Under the pieces are notes generated by a model, which worked only from the letters and a program-made list of their open reading frames with translations, was not told the origin of the DNA and did not search any database. Made by a program: the position numbers and the translations under genes. A stretch of DNA of 64,000 nt, from NCBI RefSeq assembly GCF_002632825.1, contig NZ_NJAJ01000014.1, positions 53,961-117,960 on the forward strand, in the 5' to 3' direction. Below, piece after piece: positions 1 through 8,342 of this stretch; the first letter of the stretch is position 1; each line of letters starts with the position of its first letter. This stretch comes from Xenorhabdus stockiae (lineage in GTDB: Bacteria > Pseudomonadota > Gammaproteobacteria > Enterobacterales > Enterobacteriaceae).

Positions 1-3000
1 CGTTTTATTTCCCTTGAAAATTATGCTGGTAGGCCTGCTACTTCATCCAGCAACAAAAAGATTGAGGCTATTTTCCCTGCCACCAGCTTGCAACAGGGGT
101 TTGTCTATCATTATCTTTCTCAGCCACAGGATGATGCTTATCGCGTACAGCTGCTATTGGATTACCACACCTCTATTGATGTTGACGCTTACCAACAAGC
201 CTGGACACTAGCTTCGCGCCGTTTCCCGATCCTCAGAACCGCCTTTCATTGGGAAGGAGAAATATTACAAATCGTCACAACAGGTGCCAGTATTAATGCG
301 ACAAATTTCAGATACGAAGATATTACCCCTTTATCAGAAGAAGAAAAAAACAGGGCGATTGATACGCTCTCACAACATGATCTCTCCCTGCCATTTAATT
401 TACGTCAGCCCGGATTAGCGCGCTTTACCCTGATTAAACAACATCAACAATTGATTACCGTAGTTATCACCCTACACCACAGCATCATTGATGGCTGGAG
501 CTACCCGATTTTATTGCAAACCGTTCATAGCTATTACAACGCACTCGCACAGGGCCGCACACCTGAAATCGTTGTAGATAACACTTATCTGGACGCCCAA
601 CAATATTACCGCAATCATCAGACCGATACGGATAGTTATTGGGCTGAGCGCAAGGCCCAATGGCAGGGCACGAACGATTTATCGGCGCTGCTAAGCCACC
701 GGATTGACTTGACCCAGATAAAAATGATCGAAAAACCGGCAGAAAAGCGACTCACTGTGCAGGGTAACGCTTATGAGCAGCTTAAAAACACCTGCCGGAG
801 ACACGGGGTGACACTGAATGTGGCGCTGCAATTTGCCTGGCATAAACTGTTGCACATTTACACCGCTGATGAGCAGACAATTGTCGGCACAACCGTCTCC
901 GGTCGGGATATCCCCGTTGCAGGGATCGAGTCCAGTGTCGGTCTTTATATCAATACGTTGCCTCTGGCTGTGCAGTGGAAACAAACCGACAGCATCGTCG
1001 CCGTTTTACAACATATCCAGAAAAATATCGCCGACCTCAACAGCCACAGTGCCGTTTCTCTCTCCAGTCTGCAATCTGACGGAGAACGGTTATTTCACAG
1101 CCTGTTAGTGTTTGAAAATTACCCTTCTCCGGTGGCAGACGAGAACCAAACCGGCATCGAACAGACACTGACATTTCGCCGCGCAGTGGAGAAAGTGGAT
1201 TATCCATTGTCATTGATAGCGTATGAGCAAGGTAACCGTTTAGTCATCAAATTTAATTATGGGAAAGACTGGCTGGAGGACGAACAGGCATTACGTTTGC
1301 TGGAGCAGCTTGAACGTATTCTGCACGAAGTCGCCTGTCATCCGGAACAGTCTCATACCGCTATCACCTGTCTCAGTGAGGAAGAGCGTCATATTTTGCT
1401 GAACAGTTGGAACCAAACCGATGCGCCTTATCCACAGGACAAAACCCTGCCACAGTTGTTTGAAGCGCAGGCGGCTCAACTTCCTGATGCCATTGCAGTG
1501 GAATTTGAAGAACAGGTATTGAGCTATGGGGAACTTAACCGCCGTGCCAATCACCTGGCTCACTATCTGATTACGCTGGGGGTATGCCCTGACGAGCGTG
1601 TTGCCATATGTGTTGAACGCAGCCCGGAGATGGTGGTGGGCTTACTCGCCATTCTTAAAGCCGGTGGGGCTTATGTACCACTCGATCCCGCCCTTCCGGG
1701 CGAGCGATTGGCTCACATGCTTAGAGATTCGGCCCCCGTAGCTCTACTTACCCAGTCTACTTTTGCACAGGCTCTGGAAGCTTCTCTTCCCTCGGCCAGT
1801 CATACCGTATTACTCGATGAACAACCGGCTTATCTCACCGACCAGCCAGCTCATGATCCGGTAGTTCCGGCACTGGCATCTCACCATCTGGCCTATGTGA
1901 TCTACACTTCCGGCTCCACCGGCTTACCCAAAGGGGTGGAAATGCCGCAGTCCGCGTTATCAAACCTGCTGCACTGGCATCGCCATACGCCTGAACACCC
2001 TACGACCGCCGGAAAAACCCTGCAATTTGCAGCACTGGGTTTTGATGTTGCGTTTCAGGAAATCTTTACCACGCTGTGTGAAGGCGGCTGTCTGGTGTTA
2101 ATTAGTGAAGCCCTACGCCGGGAGCCTCAGCAGCTCCTTAAATTGGTTCAGCAAAAACAGATTGAGCGAATCTTTCTGCCTTATGTTGCTCTCCAGCATT
2201 TTGCTGAGTCCGTCAACCTCAATGAAGAAAACGATCTTTCCTGCCTGAAACATATTATTACCGCCGGTGAACAATTACGTATCACCCCCGCCATTCAGCG
2301 TCTACTACGACACGCTCGTCATTGCCGGTTACATAATCATTACGGCCCGACAGAAAGTCACGTGGTAACGTCATACACGCTGGACAATGAGACTGAGCAC
2401 TGGCCAACGTTACCACCGATCGGGCGCCCGATAGCCAACACGCAAATCTATATTCTTGACCCGCATGGTCAGCCGGTACCGTGGGGAGTCACCGGCGAAA
2501 TTTATATCGCCGGAAAAGGCGTTGCCCGCGGGTATCTCAATCGCCCTGAATTAACGGCTGAACGTTTCCTGGGCTGCCCGTTCTCTAACGAGCCGGGAGC
2601 ACTCATGTACAAAACCGGTGATTTGGGTCGCTGGCTGCCCGATGGCAATATTGACTATCTCGGTCGCAACGATTTTCAGGTTAAAATTCGCGGCTTCCGT
2701 ATTGAACTGGGCGAAATTGAAAGTGCGCTGATGGCCTATTCACAGATCAAACAGGCGGTCGTGATTGACCGTGAGCATCGGGGTCATAAGGTACTGGCGG
2801 CGTATCTGGTTGCCGAGGACGCTGTCTCCGATGATATGTTGCTTGCGCACTTATCTGATCGCCTGCCAGACTATATGCTGCCCACCAGTTTTACTTTTAT
2901 GGACGCTATTCCGCTAACGCTGAACGGCAAAGTCAACCGCAAAGCCTTGCCGGAACCACTTTTCGGGAACAGAGACAGTTATGTCGCACCCCGCAATGCT

Positions 3001-3975
3001 CTGGAAACCCAACTGTGCGCTATCTGGCAGGCAGTTTTAGGGCTGGAGCGGGTGGGTATTGAAGATAACTTCTTCCGTATCGGCGGCAATTCTCTGCTGG
3101 CGATTAAACTCACTTCGGCAATACGCCATAAAATGGCCGTTGATATTCCGTTAAATATCTTATTCAGTTGCAAGTGCATTGCTTTATTATCCCAATGGCT
3201 GGTAACGGATAATAAAAAAATCAGTTTACTTAATTTCCTAACACCAGAGTCAATGGCAACGGATAAACTATTTATGATTCATCCCGCTAATGGCGGTAGT
3301 GAATCTTATGTTACTCTGGCAAATACACTAGCGGATAACTACAACTGCATTGGTATCGATAATTACAATCTCAGTACAGATAACCAAATAGATTCATTAC
3401 AAAAATTAGCTAATATATATATGCAGTTAATTCTGGCTGAAACCTCTATTAATCAACCTATCCGGATCTTAGGCTGGTCATTAGGTGGACAGTTAGCGAT
3501 GGAAATTGCCTATCAATTAGAACAGATTGGCGTACAAAAAATCCAGTTGTTTTTATTAGATACGGTAATTAACGACGCTGAGACTAAAATACTTAGAAAT
3601 AACATTGATATATCAAATATAAACCTATTACTCACTGATAAACTACAGAAAATGGGTGCCAGTGAAACCTATATCAATAAAGTATTGGAGGCTGCACCAT
3701 TTGAATACAAAATAGCTGATTGTGACTTAAGCGGAATATTAAAACATACAAATATTACGCTATTCAAAGCAGGTGAAATCAATCCTGACTATAATGACGC
3801 TTCGCATGTAGAGTTGACTAAATCAATCATAAAAGTGACTGATAATAATATTTCTCAATGGGTAATCAATCCATTAGAAATTAAGCTATTAAAAAACCAC
3901 CATCATAATAATATTCTTGAATGTACTTCTGTTATTCGCAAGGAAATAATTAATGCATTAGGAATTAAGGAATAG
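1..3975 (+). CDS. Non-ribosomal peptide synthetase, terminal C-A-T-TE module (5' truncated)
   Basis: The frame is open from base 1, so the N-terminus lies outside the window; the ATG at 88 is an internal Met. About 1324 residues are visible. The condensation domain has HHSIIDGW near codon 159; its LQQGF and DGWSYPILL forms resemble C domains that follow a D-residue (tentative). The adenylation domain shows YTSGSTGLPKG near codon 635, NHYGPTES, YKTGDLGRW and NGKVNRKALP. The carrier domain has GGNSLLA with the pantetheine serine near codon 1031. The thioesterase has GWSLGG with the nucleophilic serine near codon 1160. Reading the ten specificity positions by eye against GrsA gives D-V-Q-F-I-A-H-V-V-K, close to known proline codes. 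The enzyme would add the last residue and release the peptide. Product unknown. Confidence 0.95.
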   Translation, partial: RFISLENYAGRPATSSSNKKIEAIFPATSLQQGFVYHYLSQPQDDAYRVQLLLDYHTSIDVDAYQQAWTLASRRFPILRTAFHWEGEILQIVTTGASINATNFRYEDITPLSEEEKNRAIDTLSQHDLSLPFNLRQPGLARFTLIKQHQQLITVVITLHHSIIDGWSYPILLQTVHSYYNALAQGRTPEIVVDNTYLDAQQYYRNHQTDTDSYWAERKAQWQGTNDLSALLSHRIDLTQIKMIEKPAEKRLTVQGNAYEQLKNTCRRHGVTLNVALQFAWHKLLHIYTADEQTIVGTTVSGRDIPVAGIESSVGLYINTLPLAVQWKQTDSIVAVLQHIQKNIADLNSHSAVSLSSLQSDGERLFHSLLVFENYPSPVADENQTGIEQTLTFRRAVEKVDYPLSLIAYEQGNRLVIKFNYGKDWLEDEQALRLLEQLERILHEVACHPEQSHTAITCLSEEERHILLNSWNQTDAPYPQDKTLPQLFEAQAAQLPDAIAVEFEEQVLSYGELNRRANHLAHYLITLGVCPDERVAICVERSPEMVVGLLAILKAGGAYVPLDPALPGERLAHMLRDSAPVALLTQSTFAQALEASLPSASHTVLLDEQPAYLTDQPAHDPVVPALASHHLAYVIYTSGSTGLPKGVEMPQSALSNLLHWHRHTPEHPTTAGKTLQFAALGFDVAFQEIFTTLCEGGCLVLISEALRREPQQLLKLVQQKQIERIFLPYVALQHFAESVNLNEENDLSCLKHIITAGEQLRITPAIQRLLRHARHCRLHNHYGPTESHVVTSYTLDNETEHWPTLPPIGRPIANTQIYILDPHGQPVPWGVTGEIYIAGKGVARGYLNRPELTAERFLGCPFSNEPGALMYKTGDLGRWLPDGNIDYLGRNDFQVKIRGFRIELGEIESALMAYSQIKQAVVIDREHRGHKVLAAYLVAEDAVSDDMLLAHLSDRLPDYMLPTSFTFMDAIPLTLNGKVNRKALPEPLFGNRDSYVAPRNALETQLCAIWQAVLGLERVGIEDNFFRIGGNSLLAIKLTSAIRHKMAVDIPLNILFSCKCIALLSQWLVTDNKKISLLNFLTPESMATDKLFMIHPANGGSESYVTLANTLADNYNCIGIDNYNLSTDNQIDSLQKLANIYMQLILAETSINQPIRILGWSLGGQLAMEIAYQLEQIGVQKIQLFLLDTVINDAETKILRNNIDISNINLLLTDKLQKMGASETYINKVLEAAPFEYKIADCDLSGILKHTNITLFKAGEINPDYNDASHVELTKSIIKVTDNNISQWVINPLEIKLLKNHHHNNILECTSVIRKEIINALGIKE

Positions 3976-4007
3976 GCATTAATATAAACTAATTTGGTGG
4001 CGATTAT

Positions 4008-4028
4008 GAGGCTGGTATTACCAGCCTC
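4008..4028 (+). terminator. Hairpin terminator after the NRPS gene
   Basis: A perfect 9-bp stem (gaggctggt / accagcctc) with a 3-nt loop lies 33 nt after the NRPS stop codon. The following T-tract is weak (ttgtt), so termination efficiency is uncertain. Confidence 0.6.
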
Positions 4029-4465
4029 TTGTTCGATAAAATGTCCAGTCATATAGCTCTTTGTATTGTTTGAATATTCTACGCGAATAATTTTTCCACT
4101 ATGTTCAATACTACCTTTATATCTATTTTTCTATGTTGGTATAAATAATTTAGTCAGTATCTATTTCATGATGATAAAACTGTATTCTTCAATAATTTTT
4201 CTCTTTAAGGTCTTCTTTAGCATTGGCATAGGGTACAGTTGTCACACTAAATATATATATACCGATAATAAAGTATTTATTTCCGTACTATCTCTTCTAC
4301 AAGTTTGATGTTTCCATATTGTATTCAATATGTTAATTAATTGATTACATCAAACTGTTATATTAGATAAACAAAAAATTGTTACTGTTATATGTTAAAT
4401 ATCCATGCTTTACTCATTCGTACTTTTTCATTGGTTTTTCTTATAACAAATAGAATGAGGTAACT
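4029..4465 (+). other. AT-rich intergenic region upstream of cioAB
   Basis: No convincing gene is seen. It holds the probable promoter region of the oxidase operon. A palindrome TTGATTACATCAA at 4341-4353 resembles the FNR/ANR half-sites TTGAT and ATCAA, but the spacer is 3 nt instead of the canonical 4. It can therefore only be suggested as a redox-regulator site. The Shine-Dalgarno for cioA is GAGG at about 4454. Confidence 0.4.
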
Positions 4466-5803
4466 ATGTTCGGGTTAACTGCCCTTGAACTTGCAAGGAT
4501 ACAATTCGCATTTACCGTTTCTTTTCATATTATCTTTCCCGCTATTACGATAGGTTTAGCCAGTTTTCTTGCTCTGCTGGAAGGCTTATGGCTGAAAACA
4601 CGTAATACAGACTACAAAACGCTATACCACTTCTGGGCAAAAATCTTTGGTATTAATTTTGGTATGGGCGTGGTTTCCGGTTTAGTCATGGCCTACCAGT
4701 TCGGCACTAACTGGAGTTTTTTCTCTGAGTTTGCCGGAAGCATCACCGGCCCTTTGCTCGTTTATGAAGTGCTTACCGCGTTTTTCCTTGAGGCCGGTTT
4801 TCTTGGCGTTATGCTGTTCGGCTGGAATCGGGTGGGTGAAAAACTCCATTTTTTCGCTACCTGTATGGTGGCACTCGGTACAATTATCTCTACATTTTGG
4901 ATACTGGCATCCAATAGCTGGATGCAAACGCCACAAGGCCATGAAATTATTGATAACCAGATTGTTCCCGTAGATTGGCTGGCCGTTATCTTCAACCCCT
5001 CTTTTCCTTATCGTTTGCTGCATATGGGAACAGCAGCATTTCTCGCTTCTGCGTTCTTTATTGCCGCTTCCGCTGCCTGGCATTTGCTGAAAGGCAATGA
5101 TTCGTCCGCCATGAAAAAAATGCTGTCAATGGCGATGTGGCTGATTCTGATCATTGCTCCGTTACAGGCGTTTATCGGTGATTTACATGGCCTGAATACC
5201 CTGAAACATCAGCCTGCCAAAGTTGCTGCGATGGAAGGCCATTGGGAAAACCATCCCGGCGAAGCCACGCCACTGATTATATTCGGTATACCCGATCAGG
5301 AGGCAGAAGAGACTCGTTACGCCGTCAAAATTCCCTACCTTGCCAGTATCATCCTGACACACAGCATTGATAAACAAGTTCCGGCATTAAAAGAATTTGC
5401 ACCAGAAGATCGTCCTAATGCTTTTATGGTGTTCTGGTCATTCCGGGTGATGGTCGGATTGGGATTATTAATGATTCTGGCGGGAGTCTGGGGGTTGTGG
5501 CTGCGCTATAAAAAACGGTTGTACCAGAGCCGGGCGTTTCTCCGCTTTATGCTCCTGATGGCACCTTCTGGTCTGATTGCCATACTCGCCGGATGGTTCA
5601 CCACGGAAATCGGCCGTCAACCGTGGGTTGTCTATGGACTGATGCGCACGAAAGATGCGGTATCTGCTCATGGTGAATTCCATATGAGTATCAGCCTGCT
5701 TATCTTCTTTGTCGTCTACGGCGCTGTTTTCGGTGCTGGTTATGCTTATATGATGAAACTTATCCGTAAAGGGCCCAATAAGGAGTTAACAAATGGGTAT
5801 TGA
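4466..5803 (+). CDS. cioA: Cyanide-insensitive bd-type quinol oxidase subunit I (CioA)
   Basis: The 445-residue integral membrane protein belongs to the CydA/CioA family. It starts with LTALELARIQFAFTVSFHIIFP, where the early His is a haem ligand in the family. It carries the conserved GRQPWVVYG block (near residue 380). The Q-loop between helices is short, which is the usual mark of the CioA type rather than of E. coli CydA. It oxidises quinol and reduces O2 to water in the inner membrane. The start follows GAATGAGG at good spacing. The stop overlaps cioB by 11 nt, indicating translational coupling. Subunit identity is strong; cyanide insensitivity is inferred from the subtype only. Confidence 0.9.
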   Translation: MFGLTALELARIQFAFTVSFHIIFPAITIGLASFLALLEGLWLKTRNTDYKTLYHFWAKIFGINFGMGVVSGLVMAYQFGTNWSFFSEFAGSITGPLLVYEVLTAFFLEAGFLGVMLFGWNRVGEKLHFFATCMVALGTIISTFWILASNSWMQTPQGHEIIDNQIVPVDWLAVIFNPSFPYRLLHMGTAAFLASAFFIAASAAWHLLKGNDSSAMKKMLSMAMWLILIIAPLQAFIGDLHGLNTLKHQPAKVAAMEGHWENHPGEATPLIIFGIPDQEAEETRYAVKIPYLASIILTHSIDKQVPALKEFAPEDRPNAFMVFWSFRVMVGLGLLMILAGVWGLWLRYKKRLYQSRAFLRFMLLMAPSGLIAILAGWFTTEIGRQPWVVYGLMRTKDAVSAHGEFHMSISLLIFFVVYGAVFGAGYAYMMKLIRKGPNKELTNGY

Positions 5804-6800
5804 TCTTCCTCTAATCTGGTTCCTGATTATCATCTTCAGTACCATGATGTATATCGTGATGGATGGCTTTGATCTTGGTATAGGTATCTTATATCCCATG
5901 GTTAAGGGGCAGGCAGATCGTGATTTAATGATGAATTCTGTTGCCCCCGTCTGGGATGGTAACGAAACCTGGCTGGTACTGGGTGGCGCAGGTCTATTCG
6001 GTGCTTTTCCTCTGGCCTATGCGGTGATTCTGGATGCGCTGGCAATTCCATTAACTCTTATGTTATTAGGACTGATATTCCGCGGCGTAGCGTTCGAGTT
6101 CCGTTTCAAATCCGCGCCAAAACATCAGCCGATTTGGGATAAAGCATTTATTGCCGGTTCAATCATTGCGACTTTTATACAGGGTGTCGTCGTCGGGGCT
6201 GTTATTGAAGGCTTTCCTGTAGAAAATCGTACCTATATTGGCGGGAGCTTCGATTGGCTTTCACCCTTTCCGTTATTTTGCGGTTTTGGTCTGCTTATCG
6301 CTTATGGGCTACTGGGATGTGGCTGGCTGGTGATGAAAACCGAAGGGCATTTGCAGAAAAAAATGCTCAGGCTTCTGCGTCCATTAACTTTACTGATGCT
6401 GGTAATCATCACTATCGTCAGTGTCTGGACACCGCTTTCTCAGCCAGCTATTGCTGATCGCTGGTTTAGTCTGCCTAACCTGTTTTTCTTTCTGCCTGTG
6501 CCATTACTGGTTTTATGGTCAGGCTGGAAACTGCTGGTTGCGAACCAGAATGGCGGTCATTACACGCCGTTTTTAGCAGCATTATTACTCGTATTCATGG
6601 GGTTCAGCGGGTTAGGGATCAGCATCTGGCCAAATATCATTCCCCCTTTTATCAGCTACGAAGAGGCTGCATCTCCTCCTGAGTCTCTGGGTTTTATGCT
6701 TGTCGGTGCACTATTTATCATCCCAATAATATTGACTTATACCTATTGGAGTTATTATGTCTTCCGAGGAAAAATCACCCATGAACAAGGCTACCACTAA
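5793..6800 (+). CDS. cioB: Cyanide-insensitive bd-type quinol oxidase subunit II (CioB)
   Basis: The 335-residue CydB-family subunit has the characteristic N-terminal MDGFDLGIG segment near residue 24 and the WDGNETWLV motif near residue 50, followed by multiple hydrophobic helices. It pairs with CioA to form the oxidase core. The ATG has a strong AGGAG 8 nt upstream that lies inside the last codons of cioA. Family length is about 335 residues, so the gene is full length. It overlaps the small third gene by 44 nt. Confidence 0.92.
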   Translation: MGIDLPLIWFLIIIFSTMMYIVMDGFDLGIGILYPMVKGQADRDLMMNSVAPVWDGNETWLVLGGAGLFGAFPLAYAVILDALAIPLTLMLLGLIFRGVAFEFRFKSAPKHQPIWDKAFIAGSIIATFIQGVVVGAVIEGFPVENRTYIGGSFDWLSPFPLFCGFGLLIAYGLLGCGWLVMKTEGHLQKKMLRLLRPLTLLMLVIITIVSVWTPLSQPAIADRWFSLPNLFFFLPVPLLVLWSGWKLLVANQNGGHYTPFLAALLLVFMGFSGLGISIWPNIIPPFISYEEAASPPESLGFMLVGALFIIPIILTYTYWSYYVFRGKITHEQGYH

Positions 6801-6939
6801 CACAGAACATTCACATTCTCCGCTATGGAAACGATTGGGCTGGATGATAACTATCTGGTGTTGTAGTGTATTAACGCTTTATGCCGTCTCGACTTTATTC
6901 CGTTTCTTAATGACAGCAGCGGGAATGAAGGTTAAGTAA
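6757..6939 (+). CDS. DUF2474-type small membrane subunit of the Cio oxidase
   Basis: A 60-residue protein with one membrane helix (about residues 28-50) and the motif KRLGWMITIW. It matches in size, position and sequence pattern the DUF2474 proteins found directly after cioB in many bacteria, by analogy with CydX-type accessory subunits. Two starts are possible. ATG 6757 has GGAG five nt upstream. ATG 6781 (MNKATTN) would shorten it to 52 residues. The first is preferred because its ribosome site is better. It is probably co-translated with cioB. Confidence 0.75.
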   Translation: MSSEEKSPMNKATTNTEHSHSPLWKRLGWMITIWCCSVLTLYAVSTLFRFLMTAAGMKVK

Positions 6940-7038
6940 TTATTCATTTTCTGCCTGATTTTATTAGAACATAATCAATAGCAATATGTTTATATTAGAT
7001 ATTTGATTTAGTTATTCGGATTCTTTCTACAAATATTT

Positions 7039-7088
7039 AACGGCTTCATAATTGCAACATAATATAGAAAGCAATAAATGAAGCCGTT
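7039..7088. terminator. Bidirectional terminator between cio operon and phoH
   Basis: An 11-bp perfect inverted repeat (AACGGCTTCAT / ATGAAGCCGTT) with an inner ATTGC/GCAAT pair lies between the convergent cio operon and phoH. It can serve both strands. Confidence 0.6.
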
Positions 7089-7148
7089 CTGTTGAGCTAC
7101 ATATCCTTCACCCTTTCAATTACTCTTCTGAGCAATCTTTATTCTCAA

Positions 7149-7946
7149 TTAGACTGGAGAACTATAAGCCTGCAATGCTTTTTGACATAACTTAGAGCGC
7201 ACACAATCTTCCTGAGAAAAATGAATTACACCAATTGCTTCATCATTAAAAAAACGCTCCAGCGCATCTGCCAGCCCTGATTTGGTGCTGTCCGGTAAAT
7301 CGCACTGGCTGATATCTCCATTCACAATAACAGTTACGTTTTCTCCCAACCGGGTTAAAAACATTTTCATTTGATTAATCGTCACATTTTGTGCTTCATC
7401 AAGGATCACAAACGCATTTTCAAATGTCCTGCCACGCATATAAGCAAAAGGAGCTATCTCAACTTTTCCAATTTCAGGACGAAGACAGTATTGCAAAAAC
7501 GATGCGCCCATACGTTTTAATAACACCTCATAAACTGGGCGGAAATATGGCGCAAACTTTTCTGCCACATCGCCCGGCAGATAACCCAAGTCTTCTTCCG
7601 CCTGCAATACCGGACGTGTCACGATGATTTTATCAACCTCTTTATTAATCAGTGCATCTGCTGCCATTGCTGTACTGATAAATGTTTTGCCACAACCCGC
7701 TTCACCATCAGCAATAACCAATTGTTTATTCTTAATAGCGCGCATGTAACGGTACTGCACTTCATTGCGTGGGCGAATTTCAGAGGTATCCCTGTTTTCA
7801 CGTGCCATTCCAATTGCTTCTACTCCGCCAATCTGTACTAATGAGGTAACGTTATTATCATTGCGATAACGAGACTGACGCATATCTTTTTTTAGCATTC
7901 TCCTGACTTCGCGGCGAGATTTCATCACTGCTTTTTGTCTACTCAT
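7149..7946 (-). CDS. phoH: PhoH family phosphate-starvation ATPase
   Basis: A 265-residue cytosolic P-loop protein closely resembling E. coli PhoH. It has Walker A GEAGCGKT and Walker B VILDEAQN, and the conserved VTRPVLQAEEDLG and APFAYMRGRTFENA blocks. The start chosen is the ATG at 7946 (MSRQKAV), which aligns with the family start; an in-frame GTG nine codons upstream has no better ribosome site. A PhoB-type promoter and a leader ORF with an internal terminator lie upstream on the same strand, so expression is probably tied to phosphate limitation. PhoH proteins are implicated in RNA metabolism, but the precise role is unsettled. Confidence 0.92.
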   Translation of the reverse strand: MSRQKAVMKSRREVRRMLKKDMRQSRYRNDNNVTSLVQIGGVEAIGMARENRDTSEIRPRNEVQYRYMRAIKNKQLVIADGEAGCGKTFISTAMAADALINKEVDKIIVTRPVLQAEEDLGYLPGDVAEKFAPYFRPVYEVLLKRMGASFLQYCLRPEIGKVEIAPFAYMRGRTFENAFVILDEAQNVTINQMKMFLTRLGENVTVIVNGDISQCDLPDSTKSGLADALERFFNDEAIGVIHFSQEDCVRSKLCQKALQAYSSPV

Positions 7947-8046
7947 AGTCGCACACCTTATCGTTGGCTTCACACTTGCGGTGTTCTATCACCGATATAG
8001 AATAACTGCGTTATATTGAATAGAAGTGAGCTCCCTTTTCAGCTCA

Positions 8047-8157
8047 TTAAGACCCATAAAAAAACCGGTGATAAGACAACCGCCTTTCTGTTGGCAGTTC
8101 GGTCTTCATCACCGGTTCACTTCCTGACTGAATTGTAATTGTTTCAGTATCTGTCAT
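8047..8157 (-). CDS. 36-residue leader ORF ahead of phoH, overlapping a terminator
   Basis: This small ORF starts at ATG 8157 (MTDTETITIQSG) with GAGGA six nt upstream (8164-8168) and ends at TAA 8047-8049. It is hydrophilic, without a membrane segment or signal peptide. It begins about 33 nt downstream of the predicted PhoB-dependent start site and ends 101 nt before phoH. Most of its coding sequence after codon 13 forms a strong terminator hairpin plus T-run. A ribosome reaching the stop codon would pass through the whole hairpin. That arrangement suggests a leader peptide controlling read-through into phoH. Not recognised as a known family. Confidence 0.6.
   Translation of the reverse strand: MTDTETITIQSGSEPVMKTELPTERRLSYHRFFYGS
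8058..8117 (-). terminator. Intrinsic terminator/attenuator inside the phoH leader ORF
   Basis: On the minus strand a stem AACCGGTGAT(G)AAGAC pairs with GTCTTATCACCGGTT (15 bp with one bulged G). The loop can form a second stem (ACTGCC/GGCGGT). Seven T residues follow (8064-8058). It lies within the leader ORF and upstream of phoH. It may also stop read-through from endA, which is transcribed in the same direction. Confidence 0.8.
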
Positions 8158-8196
8158 CGGCATTCCTCGCATATCCGCTTTACCGTAACCAGACTA

Positions 8197-8230
8197 AATT
8201 TAGCGGACTATGATGTCAGTATAATGACAA
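8197..8230 (-). promoter_or_regulatory. PhoB-box promoter of the phoH leader
   Basis: Minus-strand half-sites TTGTCAT (8230-8224) and CTGACAT (8219-8213) are separated by TATA, giving the 11-nt period of a Pho box. A third TTGTCAT lies at 8247-8241. Ten nt after the box is a TAAATT -10 element (8202-8197), the spacing expected for class II PhoB activation. Known E. coli phoH is also in the Pho regulon. Confidence 0.7.
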
Positions 8231-8342
8231 TTTTTTATTTATGACAAGGTAACAATTTAAATTTTACTGAAACATTTTTTAACTTTTGATTGATAAATCA
8301 CAAAGCAACAAAAACATAAAATAACAACTCAGCCAGTGTTAA

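Noticed and set aside
88..3975. Complete NRPS gene starting at ATG 88
   Set aside because: The same frame is open back to base 1 with condensation-domain-like residues, so the gene is cut by the window edge.
4066..4308. 80-codon plus-strand hydrophobic ORF between the NRPS and cioA
   Set aside because: Phe/Ile/Leu/Tyr-rich reading of AT-rich DNA, no ribosome site and no recognisable domain.
4341..4353. FNR/ANR box upstream of cioA
   Set aside because: Half-sites match but the spacer is 3 nt, not 4. Kept only as a mention in the intergenic entry.
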